From Sphingopyxis italica (GTDB taxonomy: Bacteria; Pseudomonadota; Alphaproteobacteria; Sphingomonadales; Sphingomonadaceae), in assembly GCF_011926545.1 (NCBI RefSeq), contig NZ_JAATIT010000002.1:124001-188000 (forward strand): a stretch of 64,000 bases of DNA. The letters run 5' to 3'. The notes beneath the pieces were generated by a model. The model made no database searches and was not told the origin of the DNA. It saw nothing but the letters and a program-made list of their open reading frames with translations. Within the stretch, counting starts at the first letter, position 1, and every line of letters starts with the position of its first letter. Position numbers and translations under genes: made by a program. Of this stretch, positions 1 through 8,823 are shown in pieces.

Positions 1-1228
1 CGAACAGCCCGCGACTTTCGAGTGGCGCGAAGACCAATCGCTGTTCACGCGGCCGGAGTTGCCTGTGCTGCACGTCCGGGACCGGCCCGATCAGAGCAAT
101 TGGACCCCCGAGATGGTCGCTGCAACCCGGATGGCAGATGACGGAGCAGGTGGAGTTGCGATCACATTCGATACGTCTGCACCGGACGAGGTGCTCCGCG
201 AAGTAGTCACAGCAGTTACAAGCGCCGAAGTCACGCCGACGACGGCGGTGGAGGCTTTTATCGCCCGTCGCGCGGAGTCGCTATCACCTGCTGAGCAGGG
301 CGAGGTCCTGACGTTGCCCCGGTTGGCGATTGAGCGGGATGGGCAGCTCGAAATCGTCTTCCCCGAGACGCTGGTCGACGTGGGAGGATGGGATCTCCGG
401 CAGGTCGACACAGGCCTGCCCGGCTTTGCTTTGACCGAGCGCCCCGACACATTCGAGATGGATGTGGATGGCGACCAGGTGGTCTACAATCGCATCGACG
501 CCGCCGCCGAATTGGCGCTCGACGACGCGACCGATTGGGACGTGGCCGCGCTGTCTCGTTGGCTTGATCGCACGACGCGCCAGCGCGACGTCTCCCAGCC
601 TATATTTCTCGAGTATTGCCGGCGCGTTGTTGAAGGGGTTGTGGAGCGTATCCCGCTGGCGCAGCTTGTGCGCGGTAAATTTGCGCTGCGAAGGGCCATC
701 ATCGCAAAAATCGTACAGCAACGCCGCGAAGCCGGCATGCGGGGCGTACAGTTGTTGATGACGGATATCGCACCTGTTCTTTCCTTGGGTGACAACGGCT
801 TCAGCTTCTCAAAGGCTGGCTATGATCCGCGCACGCCGTATTCGGGGCCGTGGCGACCACGGAAGCATTTGTTCGCGCAGGTCGGCGACCTGAGGCATGG
901 CGGTGAAGAATGGATGGCCGCGGTGCAGATCGACGACCACCCGGCTGTGCACCGTTGGGTTCGGAACGTTGATCGGACAACTTGGTCCTATGCACTGCCA
1001 ACCTCGACAGACCTGTTCTACCCCGACTTCGTCGGCGAACTTACTGATGGGCGTAAGCTCATCGTCGAATACAAAGGGGCTGACCGGACGGACAACGCGG
1101 ACAGCCGCGAGAAAAGGAACATTGGAGCGCGGTTGCAGGAGGTCAGCGAGGGCAAGGTCGTGTTCCTTTGGGCGGAATTGGATCGCAACGGGTCCGTCAA
1201 TCGACAGATCGACGCAGCGATCGAGTGA
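1..1228 (+). CDS. Type III restriction/DEAD-like helicase, C-terminal part
   Basis: The frame is already open at base 2, so this is the 3' end of a larger gene cut by the window edge. The C-terminal 90 residues contain PDFVGELTDGRKLIVEYKG, the pattern of the endonuclease-like domain found at the end of type III restriction (Res) subunits and related DEAD/DEAH helicases: an acidic residue, then a V/I-E-x-K core. The visible part lacks the helicase motifs, which would lie upstream. Its likely role is ATP-dependent DNA translocation coupled to cleavage. It lies 135 bases upstream of the primase/RT operon on the same strand, so the left end of the window is a defence neighbourhood. Family assignment rests on the tail motif only; no methyltransferase partner is visible here. 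Confidence 0.65.
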   Translation, partial: EQPATFEWREDQSLFTRPELPVLHVRDRPDQSNWTPEMVAATRMADDGAGGVAITFDTSAPDEVLREVVTAVTSAEVTPTTAVEAFIARRAESLSPAEQGEVLTLPRLAIERDGQLEIVFPETLVDVGGWDLRQVDTGLPGFALTERPDTFEMDVDGDQVVYNRIDAAAELALDDATDWDVAALSRWLDRTTRQRDVSQPIFLEYCRRVVEGVVERIPLAQLVRGKFALRRAIIAKIVQQRREAGMRGVQLLMTDIAPVLSLGDNGFSFSKAGYDPRTPYSGPWRPRKHLFAQVGDLRHGGEEWMAAVQIDDHPAVHRWVRNVDRTTWSYALPTSTDLFYPDFVGELTDGRKLIVEYKGADRTDNADSREKRNIGARLQEVSEGKVVFLWAELDRNGSVNRQIDAAIE

Positions 1229-1363
1229 AGAATTGATTCGGGATGAGCTAAGCGAAATACAGCGGCTGAGGGTGAATGGCGGCAATTAGAAGTAAGCTGA
1301 TACCTTAAGCGGGTGCTCAACTCCTTGAGCTCAATGGTTAAAGGCGACTGAGATCGGCGATGA

Positions 1364-2392
1364 ATGAAATTTGACCTCGAGCGGATCAAGGCGATCCCGA
1401 TAGCCACGGTTGCATCGGACCTTGGCTTCGTTCTCTCCCCTAAGGGAGCGGGACGATGCCGCTTTCCTGGTCATCCAGATCAACGACCTTCGTTTTCCCT
1501 GCGTCCAGCCAGCAATGGTTTCAATTGCTTTGGCTGTCAGCGTTCCGGAAGCGTAATTGACTTGGTGATGGCGATGAACAGTATCGATTTCGCTCCTGCC
1601 TGCCGCTGGCTCAATGATAACTATCTCAGCGGAAATGGCGCTTTGTCGCGTTCGCGGGCCCCCCGATTAAAATCTACAGAGACACTGCCGGTATCGGTGC
1701 AACCTTCGTCTCACAGGGTTGACCCTGAGATCTATGGTTGGATCCTTGACCAGTCGCCGCTTACCGAGAGCGGCCGATCCTACCTTCAACGAAGAGCATT
1801 CAGTGCAGAAACGATTGCACACTTTCAAATTGGTCAGATCGGTGACCGCGCAACATTGTGGCGATCGGCGATAGCAACATTTGGAATGGCGCGTTTGGAT
1901 GGAGCAGGTCTCGTTATTGAGGGGCGCTACGGGCCCCTCCTTTGTTTCCCTTCTCAATACCTTCTCTTTCCGTTCTTGCAGGACGGAAGCGTCGTTTACC
2001 TCCAAGCTCGTCGCACAGACGATCAAAAGCAATATCGCTGGTTTTGCCCTGCGAAGATTCTGCCCCCGCCATTCAATCTTGACGCGCTCGGTAAGCCAGG
2101 GCCAACTATTACAGTCTGCGAAGGCATCACCGACGTCCTCTCCGCGCACGAACTCGGCATGCTTCCTATCGGACTTCTTGGCGCAACGCGCGAACTCGAA
2201 CCACAGATAATCGACTGCCTCATAGGCCGAAACGTCGCGATCTTCACTGATGCCGATCCGGCGGGCCGTGGACTGGCCAAGAGACTCCGTGATCGTCTCG
2301 CAGCGCGTGGCATATCCGTGGTCACGAAAAATTTGCCGCCTGAGGCGAATGACTTGAACGATTATCTCCGATCGCGGCGAGGGATCACATGA
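1364..2392 (+). CDS. CHC2 zinc-finger/Toprim primase-like protein
   Basis: A 342-aa DnaG-like protein reduced to its recognition and catalytic parts. The N-terminus has a CHC2-type zinc ribbon with C32, H37, C55 and C58; Cys-His spacing is wider than in DnaG. A Toprim fold follows, with the conserved glutamate E253 in VCEGITDV and the metal-binding D296-A-D298 in FTDADPAGRG. Such proteins make or handle short RNA/DNA primers using two metal ions. The helicase-binding C-terminal domain of housekeeping DnaG is absent, as in phage and plasmid primases. Its stop overlaps the start of the reverse transcriptase (ATGA at 2389), so the two are translationally coupled. The first gene of a four-gene operon; the 135-base leader has a small GCTCAA/TTGAGC hairpin at 1315-1330. 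Function within the operon (priming, or nucleotide transfer to an RNA/DNA end) is inferred. Confidence 0.8.
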   Translation: MKFDLERIKAIPIATVASDLGFVLSPKGAGRCRFPGHPDQRPSFSLRPASNGFNCFGCQRSGSVIDLVMAMNSIDFAPACRWLNDNYLSGNGALSRSRAPRLKSTETLPVSVQPSSHRVDPEIYGWILDQSPLTESGRSYLQRRAFSAETIAHFQIGQIGDRATLWRSAIATFGMARLDGAGLVIEGRYGPLLCFPSQYLLFPFLQDGSVVYLQARRTDDQKQYRWFCPAKILPPPFNLDALGKPGPTITVCEGITDVLSAHELGMLPIGLLGATRELEPQIIDCLIGRNVAIFTDADPAGRGLAKRLRDRLAARGISVVTKNLPPEANDLNDYLRSRRGIT

Positions 2393-5300
2393 CTTGGTTT
2401 GACCTTCTTCTCTTGCCAGAGAACTTGCTCTGGGCATGGCGCAAAGTGCGTCGCTGCTACCGTATGGCGGACGGACTCTACGATCAGGCTGAGGTTGCAG
2501 CGTTCGAACTGAATCTGGAAGCTGAGTTAGCCGCCATTCGTCACGACTTCGCGACAGGAAACTGGAAGAACCGGCCAATTAGGTTGGTCCCTCAACCAAA
2601 AAAACCGGACAAGGATGGCAGGCCACAGCTGCGGCAATACTTTGAAGTCGCTGTTCGCGATCAAGTAGCATGGGTCGCACTCGTAAATGTGCTGGGCCCG
2701 GAGTTGGACCAGAAAATGCCAGCCTGGAGCTATGGAAATCGGCTGTATCGAGCCGCTTGGTATGAAGAAGAGACCTCCGAAGGGCGTCACTCGAGGCTGA
2801 ATATCGGCCCATATCGGCACTCAGCCGGTTATCTCTACCGCCACTTTAAACATAGTTGGCCCCTCTTTCGACGCCACATCTCACTCACGGCACGAAAGAT
2901 GGTCGGTGAAAATATTGAGGAAGAGGATCTTGATGCCGGTGAGCGATTAGCACTCGCGCAAAGTGATGGCCTTGCCTACTTCTATCCTTCGTTCTGGAAC
3001 CGCCCATCTTCCGCCAACGACACACTGTATGCTGCATCTCTCGACCTCAGCAAATTCTATCCGTCGGTTAAAGTCGCCGCTATCCATCGTGGCTTCGATG
3101 CTTTGGTTGACGGTTTCACTGATGAACCCCGCCTCTCATCGCTCCTTGCTGCAATGCTTCGTTTCAGCGTCGACGATGGAGGCCTCGACCAAGCGCTCAA
3201 GGCCAAAGTGGTTCCGATTGCGCCGGCGGGGCCTTTCGACGGCATCCCAACGGGCTTGTTCGCCGGAGGTTTCCTCGCAAACGTGGCCATGCTGCCGATC
3301 GATTCCGAGGTCGAGAAGCTGTTGCTTGAGCATCGCGATATCGCTCATTTTCGGTTCGTTGACGATCATGAGTTCCTCGCTTACGATTTCGACCGTCTTC
3401 TAGAGTGGATGAGAGAATATGCCCACTTGCTCGCTCGACACGGCATCGGTGTCGAGATTGAACGAGACAAATATGTGCCGCCGGAACTGAAATGGCTGCT
3501 CGATCCTGATCAGACAGATGCACCGATGGATCCGGCGGAGCTTCGATCGGTCGCGATTTCCTCCGCATCTGTCGATGGTCGCAAGCCTACGCAGCTAATG
3601 ACGCGAACGTTGGCCCAAGTATCGGTGTTAGCGGCGACCGACTTTGACCTACTAACCGACGCGGGCCGCAGCCAGCGGCTGGAACAGCTCGAATGGCTGT
3701 TGCTAGCAAATATTCCAGATCAGGAAATCCGCGGGGACACACGGATGGCCTTCGCTGCGGCACGGATTGCACATCTTACCCCTGCTTTATTTCGCCCAAA
3801 CGAAGAGCTTTTGTTTGAACATCGTCGGCTCCAAGCAGTCACCCGCGGCAAAAAAATCGGAGATCAGGATCCAGCTATTGTCAAACCTATCCTAGATCGC
3901 ATCGCCGAACTTGAGGACGTTGAGAAGGGCAGTTGGAGCGCACTCGTAAAACGTCATTTTGGGCTGCTGTTTGAGGCCTTTGCGACTCATCCGGACAAAG
4001 TCAGACTTTTTACTCGGTTGGTCGATTATTGCCGGGCAACCGGACATGACGGGTTCGACCGTATGCGCCGCTGGATGAACGAACACGCCGACGACGATCA
4101 CCAGTTCCTAAAATTGTACTTGGGAGCAATGACGTTGCACGTCCTCTCCCGCCACGTTTTAACCGCCAGCGTCGCGCTGTCGCGGCCTGATCTGCTCCAC
4201 CGTGAACGTGGGGCGGCGCGAGCCTTCCTCGAAAATCTGTTGCGCGCAGATCTTGAGGCTTTCGTCCCCTCTAACGATGCTGCCAAGCTGCAACGATTTC
4301 AATGGAATGCTCGTCGGGAATTTCAAGCCGCTTTGTTGCTTGGATCGGCCGAGATTGCGGTGACTGACCCAGCGCTCTCCAATGAGCTACTCGTCAGCGC
4401 GATCGGATCAGAGAGGGCATCAGGTGCCAGCTTCGCCATCTTGCTCGAAATGACCGGAGCTCCGCTAGGCGTTTGGTTTCACTGGCTATTCGCGACCACT
4501 GACACACATCGCACGCAGCCCCCCGGATACTGGGCAATAGCCGCAGCGAGCTACGAACCAAGCCGTCCTGAGGACTGGAATGGCCTGAGACGTTATCCCG
4601 AGCACCTGCCCCCTGCTGCTTGGAAGCGGTTGGCCGAGGATCCTTTCCTTCTCAAGAGTGATGACGAGGGCTGGCTACTGGACGCAGCACGGACGCAGCC
4701 AGACAGCTTTGCGAGGCTGCCGGACATATCTCCAGTGATAGGCGACGTTCGTGCGCGGACTTCTCATACGCGCGCCACTCCTTCGTTAGTCGAATGGACC
4801 AGGACGACGGCAGCGATGAACCCCAGTGATCCACGGCGATCAGAGTGGACCGCTCTAGAAATTGTGCGGCAGATTCTTGAGCCTATCTTTGATCCCGAAG
4901 GGCCCGACATGGATTGCCTTGACCGGCTTCACCCAGAAGACGTGAGCATTCCGTCTGAATGGCTACCTACTGATTGGAAGGTGCTGCCGGATGCAACTGA
5001 CACAGGCGACAAAATTACGTGGGAAACCTGGCAGAGTACGATGCGCCTCAGCAAGATCGTCCCGTCAGCCGGGTTGAAGGACTATCGCTATCATGAGGTT
5101 TTGACATCCGTCGAGGAACGCGCGTGGCCGCGAAGACTACGAGCACTCGGGCAAATTCTCTGGGGTATATTACGACAAAGTTTCATCTTGCCGGCGGCGT
5201 GGAACGTTCGCGGGCAGGAGCAAAGTTTGATCGAAATCGTTTCCCGCGATGTTGAGCGACTTCCAATCTCTTCCTTCACCATCGCTATACTCCGAGCCTG

Positions 5301-5574
5301 CCTGCTCCCTCGAAGTCGAGAATCCTCTATGCTGACACAGTTCCCTATGCTGTTCGGCAATACGAAGGGCCAGTCAGCCGACGACACCGAGTTTGATCAA
5401 CTCATTGCAGGCCCGGATGCGCTGTTGGCTCAAATCAAGCTGGCACAGGATGTATTGCAGAAAAGCCAGATGACCGTGCTTGAGCATGAACCCCGGCAGC
5501 TTATTCCGGTGCGACTGCGTCAGATGGGCGCCTTTGTCGACGGGATGCCAAACGAGGAAGAGCTGGGGCTATGA
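2389..5574 (+). CDS. Reverse transcriptase, UG/Abi-like, 1061 aa
   Basis: An N-terminal reverse-transcriptase palm can be read directly: motif A ASLDLSKFYPSV with D219, motif B GIPTGLFAGG from G285, and motif C FRFVDDHEF with D325-D326 (FVDD in place of the common YADD). An upstream LRQYFEVAVRDQVAW block fits RT motifs 1-2. No maturase/X domain or HNH of group II introns is seen, and no retron-like msr/msd was recognised. Beyond about residue 430 there are some 600 residues without recognisable motifs, probably largely helical. RTs of this layout (UG/Abi lineages) act in anti-phage defence, some by protein-primed or non-templated synthesis. It overlaps the primase before it and the nitrilase after it by 4 bases each. 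Lineage assignment within UG groups needs a tree. Confidence 0.85.
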   Translation: MTWFDLLLLPENLLWAWRKVRRCYRMADGLYDQAEVAAFELNLEAELAAIRHDFATGNWKNRPIRLVPQPKKPDKDGRPQLRQYFEVAVRDQVAWVALVNVLGPELDQKMPAWSYGNRLYRAAWYEEETSEGRHSRLNIGPYRHSAGYLYRHFKHSWPLFRRHISLTARKMVGENIEEEDLDAGERLALAQSDGLAYFYPSFWNRPSSANDTLYAASLDLSKFYPSVKVAAIHRGFDALVDGFTDEPRLSSLLAAMLRFSVDDGGLDQALKAKVVPIAPAGPFDGIPTGLFAGGFLANVAMLPIDSEVEKLLLEHRDIAHFRFVDDHEFLAYDFDRLLEWMREYAHLLARHGIGVEIERDKYVPPELKWLLDPDQTDAPMDPAELRSVAISSASVDGRKPTQLMTRTLAQVSVLAATDFDLLTDAGRSQRLEQLEWLLLANIPDQEIRGDTRMAFAAARIAHLTPALFRPNEELLFEHRRLQAVTRGKKIGDQDPAIVKPILDRIAELEDVEKGSWSALVKRHFGLLFEAFATHPDKVRLFTRLVDYCRATGHDGFDRMRRWMNEHADDDHQFLKLYLGAMTLHVLSRHVLTASVALSRPDLLHRERGAARAFLENLLRADLEAFVPSNDAAKLQRFQWNARREFQAALLLGSAEIAVTDPALSNELLVSAIGSERASGASFAILLEMTGAPLGVWFHWLFATTDTHRTQPPGYWAIAAASYEPSRPEDWNGLRRYPEHLPPAAWKRLAEDPFLLKSDDEGWLLDAARTQPDSFARLPDISPVIGDVRARTSHTRATPSLVEWTRTTAAMNPSDPRRSEWTALEIVRQILEPIFDPEGPDMDCLDRLHPEDVSIPSEWLPTDWKVLPDATDTGDKITWETWQSTMRLSKIVPSAGLKDYRYHEVLTSVEERAWPRRLRALGQILWGILRQSFILPAAWNVRGQEQSLIEIVSRDVERLPISSFTIAILRACLLPRSRESSMLTQFPMLFGNTKGQSADDTEFDQLIAGPDALLAQIKLAQDVLQKSQMTVLEHEPRQLIPVRLRQMGAFVDGMPNEEELGL

Positions 5575-6479
5575 CGACTTCATCTGGGCCCACGCTCGCC
5601 TCCTCCCTCAAAGTCGGCATCATCCAGACCTCGCTTGATCCTGCCGCTGCTTGGTTGGGGATACCCAAAATGTCCTCCTGCGAGGAGGAGCGAGCGATCA
5701 CAGAGATCCGCGGATTCTTTGCAGCATTTCACCAAGAGCAGCCGCCGCCGGACATTATAGTTCTGCCAGAATTATCGGTGCCCACGGGGTACGAAGCGAC
5801 TCTCAGTAGGATGGCCGACAAAATGCAGTCGGTTGTAATTGCTGGACTCGACTATCGGGCAGGAGAGAAGCTCGGAGAGGTTCACAACGAAGCGTTGCTC
5901 ATCGTTCCAAAACGGTGGCGCAACCGTAGAATGGGCGCCAAGGTTACCACACGTCGTATCGGTAAGACTTATGCTGCGCCGGAAGAAGATAGGAAGCTCA
6001 AGAGCATCTTGTGCGAGTTTAAGCGCGATCCATCAGTCTGGCTGTTCGATGGGGACGAGGTTGGGACCTTCGGCGTGATGGTCTGCTACGATTTTTTAGA
6101 TCTCGAGCGGATCGCGATGTATCGCGGCAAGGTCCAGCATCTGTTTATACTGGCGCTCAACAAGGATGCGACATCGTTCCGTCACGTCGCGGAGGCAGTT
6201 GCGCGCATGGTGTTTTGCAATGTTATCATATGCAACTGCGGGCATTTTGGTGGTTCGCTCGCCGTCTCGCCCTACCGGCTGTCCGAGCGTCGCACCATCT
6301 ATAAGCATGCAGGAGCGGGGCTGGCCACCGCCCAAATAATTGAATTGCCCGTCGAGAGGCTGGGCCTGCATCAAAAGGGAGGCGACCCGCTCAGGGACGG
6401 CGTGAAAGAATTCAAGAGTTTGCCGCCTGGTTACGAGTTCTCCGAAGTCCTCCTCGAAAAGCTGGCAAGCCTCGTCTAA
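5571..6479 (+). CDS. Nitrilase-like carbon-nitrogen hydrolase
   Basis: A 302-aa protein with the complete catalytic set of the nitrilase superfamily: E67 in LPELSVP, K132 in RIGKTY and nucleophile C172 in MVCYDFLD. Length is normal for a single-domain member. The family hydrolyses nitriles or amides, and several members only bind ligands. Nitrilase domains are known, fused or separate, with some defence reverse transcriptases (the nitrilase-associated DRT groups), so the immediate RT neighbour argues for a role in immunity rather than nitrogen metabolism. Start ATG overlaps the RT stop (ATGA) and its stop overlaps the exonuclease start (TAATG). Substrate unknown. Confidence 0.85.
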   Translation: MTTSSGPTLASSLKVGIIQTSLDPAAAWLGIPKMSSCEEERAITEIRGFFAAFHQEQPPPDIIVLPELSVPTGYEATLSRMADKMQSVVIAGLDYRAGEKLGEVHNEALLIVPKRWRNRRMGAKVTTRRIGKTYAAPEEDRKLKSILCEFKRDPSVWLFDGDEVGTFGVMVCYDFLDLERIAMYRGKVQHLFILALNKDATSFRHVAEAVARMVFCNVIICNCGHFGGSLAVSPYRLSERRTIYKHAGAGLATAQIIELPVERLGLHQKGGDPLRDGVKEFKSLPPGYEFSEVLLEKLASLV

Positions 6480-7405
6480 TGAAGTTACTTGATCTCCTCA
6501 AATCTCGAATGAGCGTCGCGGAAGAGGGAGAGCATCTTGCCCAGAGGCTTTCTCGGATTCCAGGCTTTCGCGTATTGCGTGAACTGCAGTTAACCGGACT
6601 TGTCGATCAACTCGCCCACCGATCAGACGACCTTCGGACCGTCGCTATCGTTGATACGGAGACAACGGGGCTCGATCCTAACTGTGATAAGGTCGTGGAG
6701 ATCGCCATCCAGCGGCTCAGCGTCGACTTATTCGGTCGAATTGTCGAGGTTGAACGTCCTCGGTCCTGGCGCGAGGATCCAGCTCGACCGATGCCCCCGC
6801 GACTGACTTTGCTCACCGGTCTTACTGATGAAGACCTCGCTGGATGTGCGTTCGACGACGACGCAATAACAATCCTCCTCGGAGAGGTTGACATCATCGT
6901 CGCGCACAATGCGGCGTTTGATAGACCTTTCATTGACCTGCGCTTTCCAATATTACGAAACAAGGCGTGGGGGTGCAGTCTTTCGCAGCTCGATTGGCTT
7001 ATCTTAGGTTTCGATGGACGTGCCCTTGGACATCTGTTGCTTCAAGCCGGATGGTATTTTCAGGGCCATCGCGCTGAACAAGATGTGCAAGCGTTATCAA
7101 CGCTTCTGGGCTGCGCTGCGCGCGATGGCCGGACGATAATGTCGCATCTTCTAGAACGCTGTGATCGCCCCAATTTTCTCGTAGCAGCGGTTGGGGCTCC
7201 TTTCGATGCCAAAGACCTCCTAAAGGTACGAGGATACCGGTGGAATGCTGAACGCCGCCATTGGTGGCGTGAAATCGATGAGGACGACATTCAGGGCGAA
7301 AAAATCTGGCTCGATCAGGTCGTGTACAAATCGTCCAATGGGCAACCAACGTTAACGAAAATCACCGCTAGCGAACGTTTTTCTAGGTTCGTGAACGGCA
7401 GCTAG
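6479..7405 (+). CDS. DnaQ-like 3'-5' exonuclease
   Basis: A DEDDh exonuclease of the DnaQ/epsilon type: Exo I D59-T-E61 in VDTETTGL, Exo II HNAAFDRPF, Exo III H197 and D202 in HRAEQDVQA. It trims single-stranded DNA or RNA 3' ends with two metal ions. The last 110 residues form an extra domain (FDAKDLLKVRGYRWNAER, then tryptophan-rich) that is not part of the polymerase III epsilon subunit, but a similar tail is seen in other stand-alone alphaproteobacterial exonucleases. It is the last gene of the operon and starts on the last base of the nitrilase stop. It may process primers or cDNA made by the upstream proteins; that is inference from context. A 93-base gap separates it from the convergent nuclease gene. 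Confidence 0.85.
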   Translation: MKLLDLLKSRMSVAEEGEHLAQRLSRIPGFRVLRELQLTGLVDQLAHRSDDLRTVAIVDTETTGLDPNCDKVVEIAIQRLSVDLFGRIVEVERPRSWREDPARPMPPRLTLLTGLTDEDLAGCAFDDDAITILLGEVDIIVAHNAAFDRPFIDLRFPILRNKAWGCSLSQLDWLILGFDGRALGHLLLQAGWYFQGHRAEQDVQALSTLLGCAARDGRTIMSHLLERCDRPNFLVAAVGAPFDAKDLLKVRGYRWNAERRHWWREIDEDDIQGEKIWLDQVVYKSSNGQPTLTKITASERFSRFVNGS

Positions 7406-7498
7406 CCGACGATTGTGTTCCGCGGTCGCCACAGCAGCCGACTGAGCGACGCCGGCCACAGGCTAACTGTCCGTTGAAGACAACTCAGAGGAGGACTC

Positions 7499-8287
7499 CT
7501 AGAAAGTGTCGAGGAACAGGAGTTCGGAAAGGTCGGTCGCGGGCTGCCACACGCCTTGTACGCTTTCGAGATAGCGCTGGCAGAGGCCTATAATCTTGCG
7601 GCCATCCCCAAGCGCGACCTGCGCGGGCGCGATCTCCATACGTTGAGACAGGAGCGAGTTGCGGAAACCTGAGCTAGACAAGAACAGGCCGCGGTCGGAC
7701 GCCCGCATGGCGACAACTTCCGCGAAATGTGTGACCATCCCGATGCCGACCTGGGAAGGCGCTGACCAGTGCTTCACTTCAACGAGATAAATTTTCGCGC
7801 CTAAATAAAGTTCAATATCGAAACCTCCATCCTTTGCGGGACGCGTCAGGCGCGTCTGAAATCCAATCCCTTCGAATGCGGCAGCCAATGCGCGTTCCAG
7901 ATCTCGCCACTCGAAGTTCGAAAGATCGCCTGGGCAAACGGCAAGGCGTTTAGCCAAGCTTGCGGAAAAATCGCGAATAATGTCAGGAAATGCCAATAAT
8001 TCTGTGGCTGATTCTTTCTCGTGGGGGAGCGTTTGTGCCAGTTCATGTACATAGCGCTTGAGGAACGGTAAGCCTCTTGGCTTCGCCGCGATGCGCTCCT
8101 CTTCGATCAGCACTTCCGTGCGATCACGCGTATAGCGCCAGCTTCTACCGGTCGGGGGAAAGCTTCCAAGAAGCTCAAAGATTTGCAAAGGACGAATGCC
8201 CGTGACAGTCAAATCCGATGCGAGCCAAGGTCCGCTGGGATCGGAGTCAGGATTACTATAGAGGTTGGCGTCTATCGCACTGGTCAT
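7499..8287 (-). CDS. Mrr-like PD-(D/E)XK restriction nuclease
   Basis: A 262-aa protein. The C-terminal half has the Mrr/PD-(D/E)XK core: LERALAAAFEGIGF, then DGGFDIEL, then YLVEVKHW, giving the D...E-x-K metal-binding set, followed by GLFLSSSGF. Such nucleases cut modified or foreign DNA. The N-terminal 120 residues are not recognised. I chose ATG at 8287 because it forms an ATGA overlap with the stop of the upstream P-loop gene; an in-frame start at 8311 exists. The two genes form an operon convergent with the reverse-transcriptase operon. It may be the effector of a two-gene defence module. Confidence 0.7.
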   Translation of the reverse strand: MTSAIDANLYSNPDSDPSGPWLASDLTVTGIRPLQIFELLGSFPPTGRSWRYTRDRTEVLIEEERIAAKPRGLPFLKRYVHELAQTLPHEKESATELLAFPDIIRDFSASLAKRLAVCPGDLSNFEWRDLERALAAAFEGIGFQTRLTRPAKDGGFDIELYLGAKIYLVEVKHWSAPSQVGIGMVTHFAEVVAMRASDRGLFLSSSGFRNSLLSQRMEIAPAQVALGDGRKIIGLCQRYLESVQGVWQPATDLSELLFLDTF

Positions 8288-8823
8288 GGTGTCAGCGCCC
8301 GTGAAATCCATGACCAGAGATCATTTCCGAGCCCCCATAGTTGGCCAGTGGGATCTTCTTGCCAAGTGTTTGGGATTGTCCATCGGCCGTTCCAAGGAAG
8401 TGCCAGTGCCGGTGCTAATTCCGCTCGGTTATTGCCTTCGTCGTCCGAATACACAACGGGGGCGGCGATCGCGTCAAAACCTGCCGAATGTGCTGCGTTT
8501 AGCATCTCCAGAATATCGGCAATGTCGTCTACGCCCACATGGCTTGGGAAAATAATGAGTTCTCTCTCGCGCCAACCGGGATCGTTTCCGTCGAGCGCGG
8601 CGACAACTGATCGCCATTTACCCTTTTCTACTTCCTGATATGAGCGGCCAAAGATGAAGGCATCCACGTGCCGCCCCGCGGTGGTGACCATGTTTCGACG
8701 AGCTTTTTTGTGCAGGCCGATCTTCCGCCCGATTGCTTGCGAAACCAAGCTCCGAATGATCGTGGATTTGCCATGGTCGTTATTTGCCATTGGGACCACG
8801 AAGAGGCGTCGGCAGATATACAT
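8284..8823 (-). CDS. Small P-loop protein paired with the nuclease
   Basis: A 179-aa protein with a Walker A-like segment near the start, ANNDHGKST (residues 13-21), preceded by a hydrophobic strand LFVVP. No clear Walker B is evident, although LIIFPSHVGVDD could serve. It therefore looks like a minimal P-loop NTPase or kinase, unlike any family I can name. The start at 8823 is supported by GGGAGG six bases upstream. It is translationally coupled to the Mrr-like nuclease, which suggests an ATP/GTP-dependent sensor or regulator for that nuclease. Function not established. Confidence 0.55.
   Translation of the reverse strand: MYICRRLFVVPMANNDHGKSTIIRSLVSQAIGRKIGLHKKARRNMVTTAGRHVDAFIFGRSYQEVEKGKWRSVVAALDGNDPGWRERELIIFPSHVGVDDIADILEMLNAAHSAGFDAIAAPVVYSDDEGNNRAELAPALALPWNGRWTIPNTWQEDPTGQLWGLGNDLWSWISRALTP

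Noticed and set aside
1229..1363. Retron-like non-coding RNA before the RT operon
   Set aside because: Only one 6-bp hairpin (1315-1330) is found; no msr/msd pattern. A UG-type RNA cannot be excluded but is not supported.
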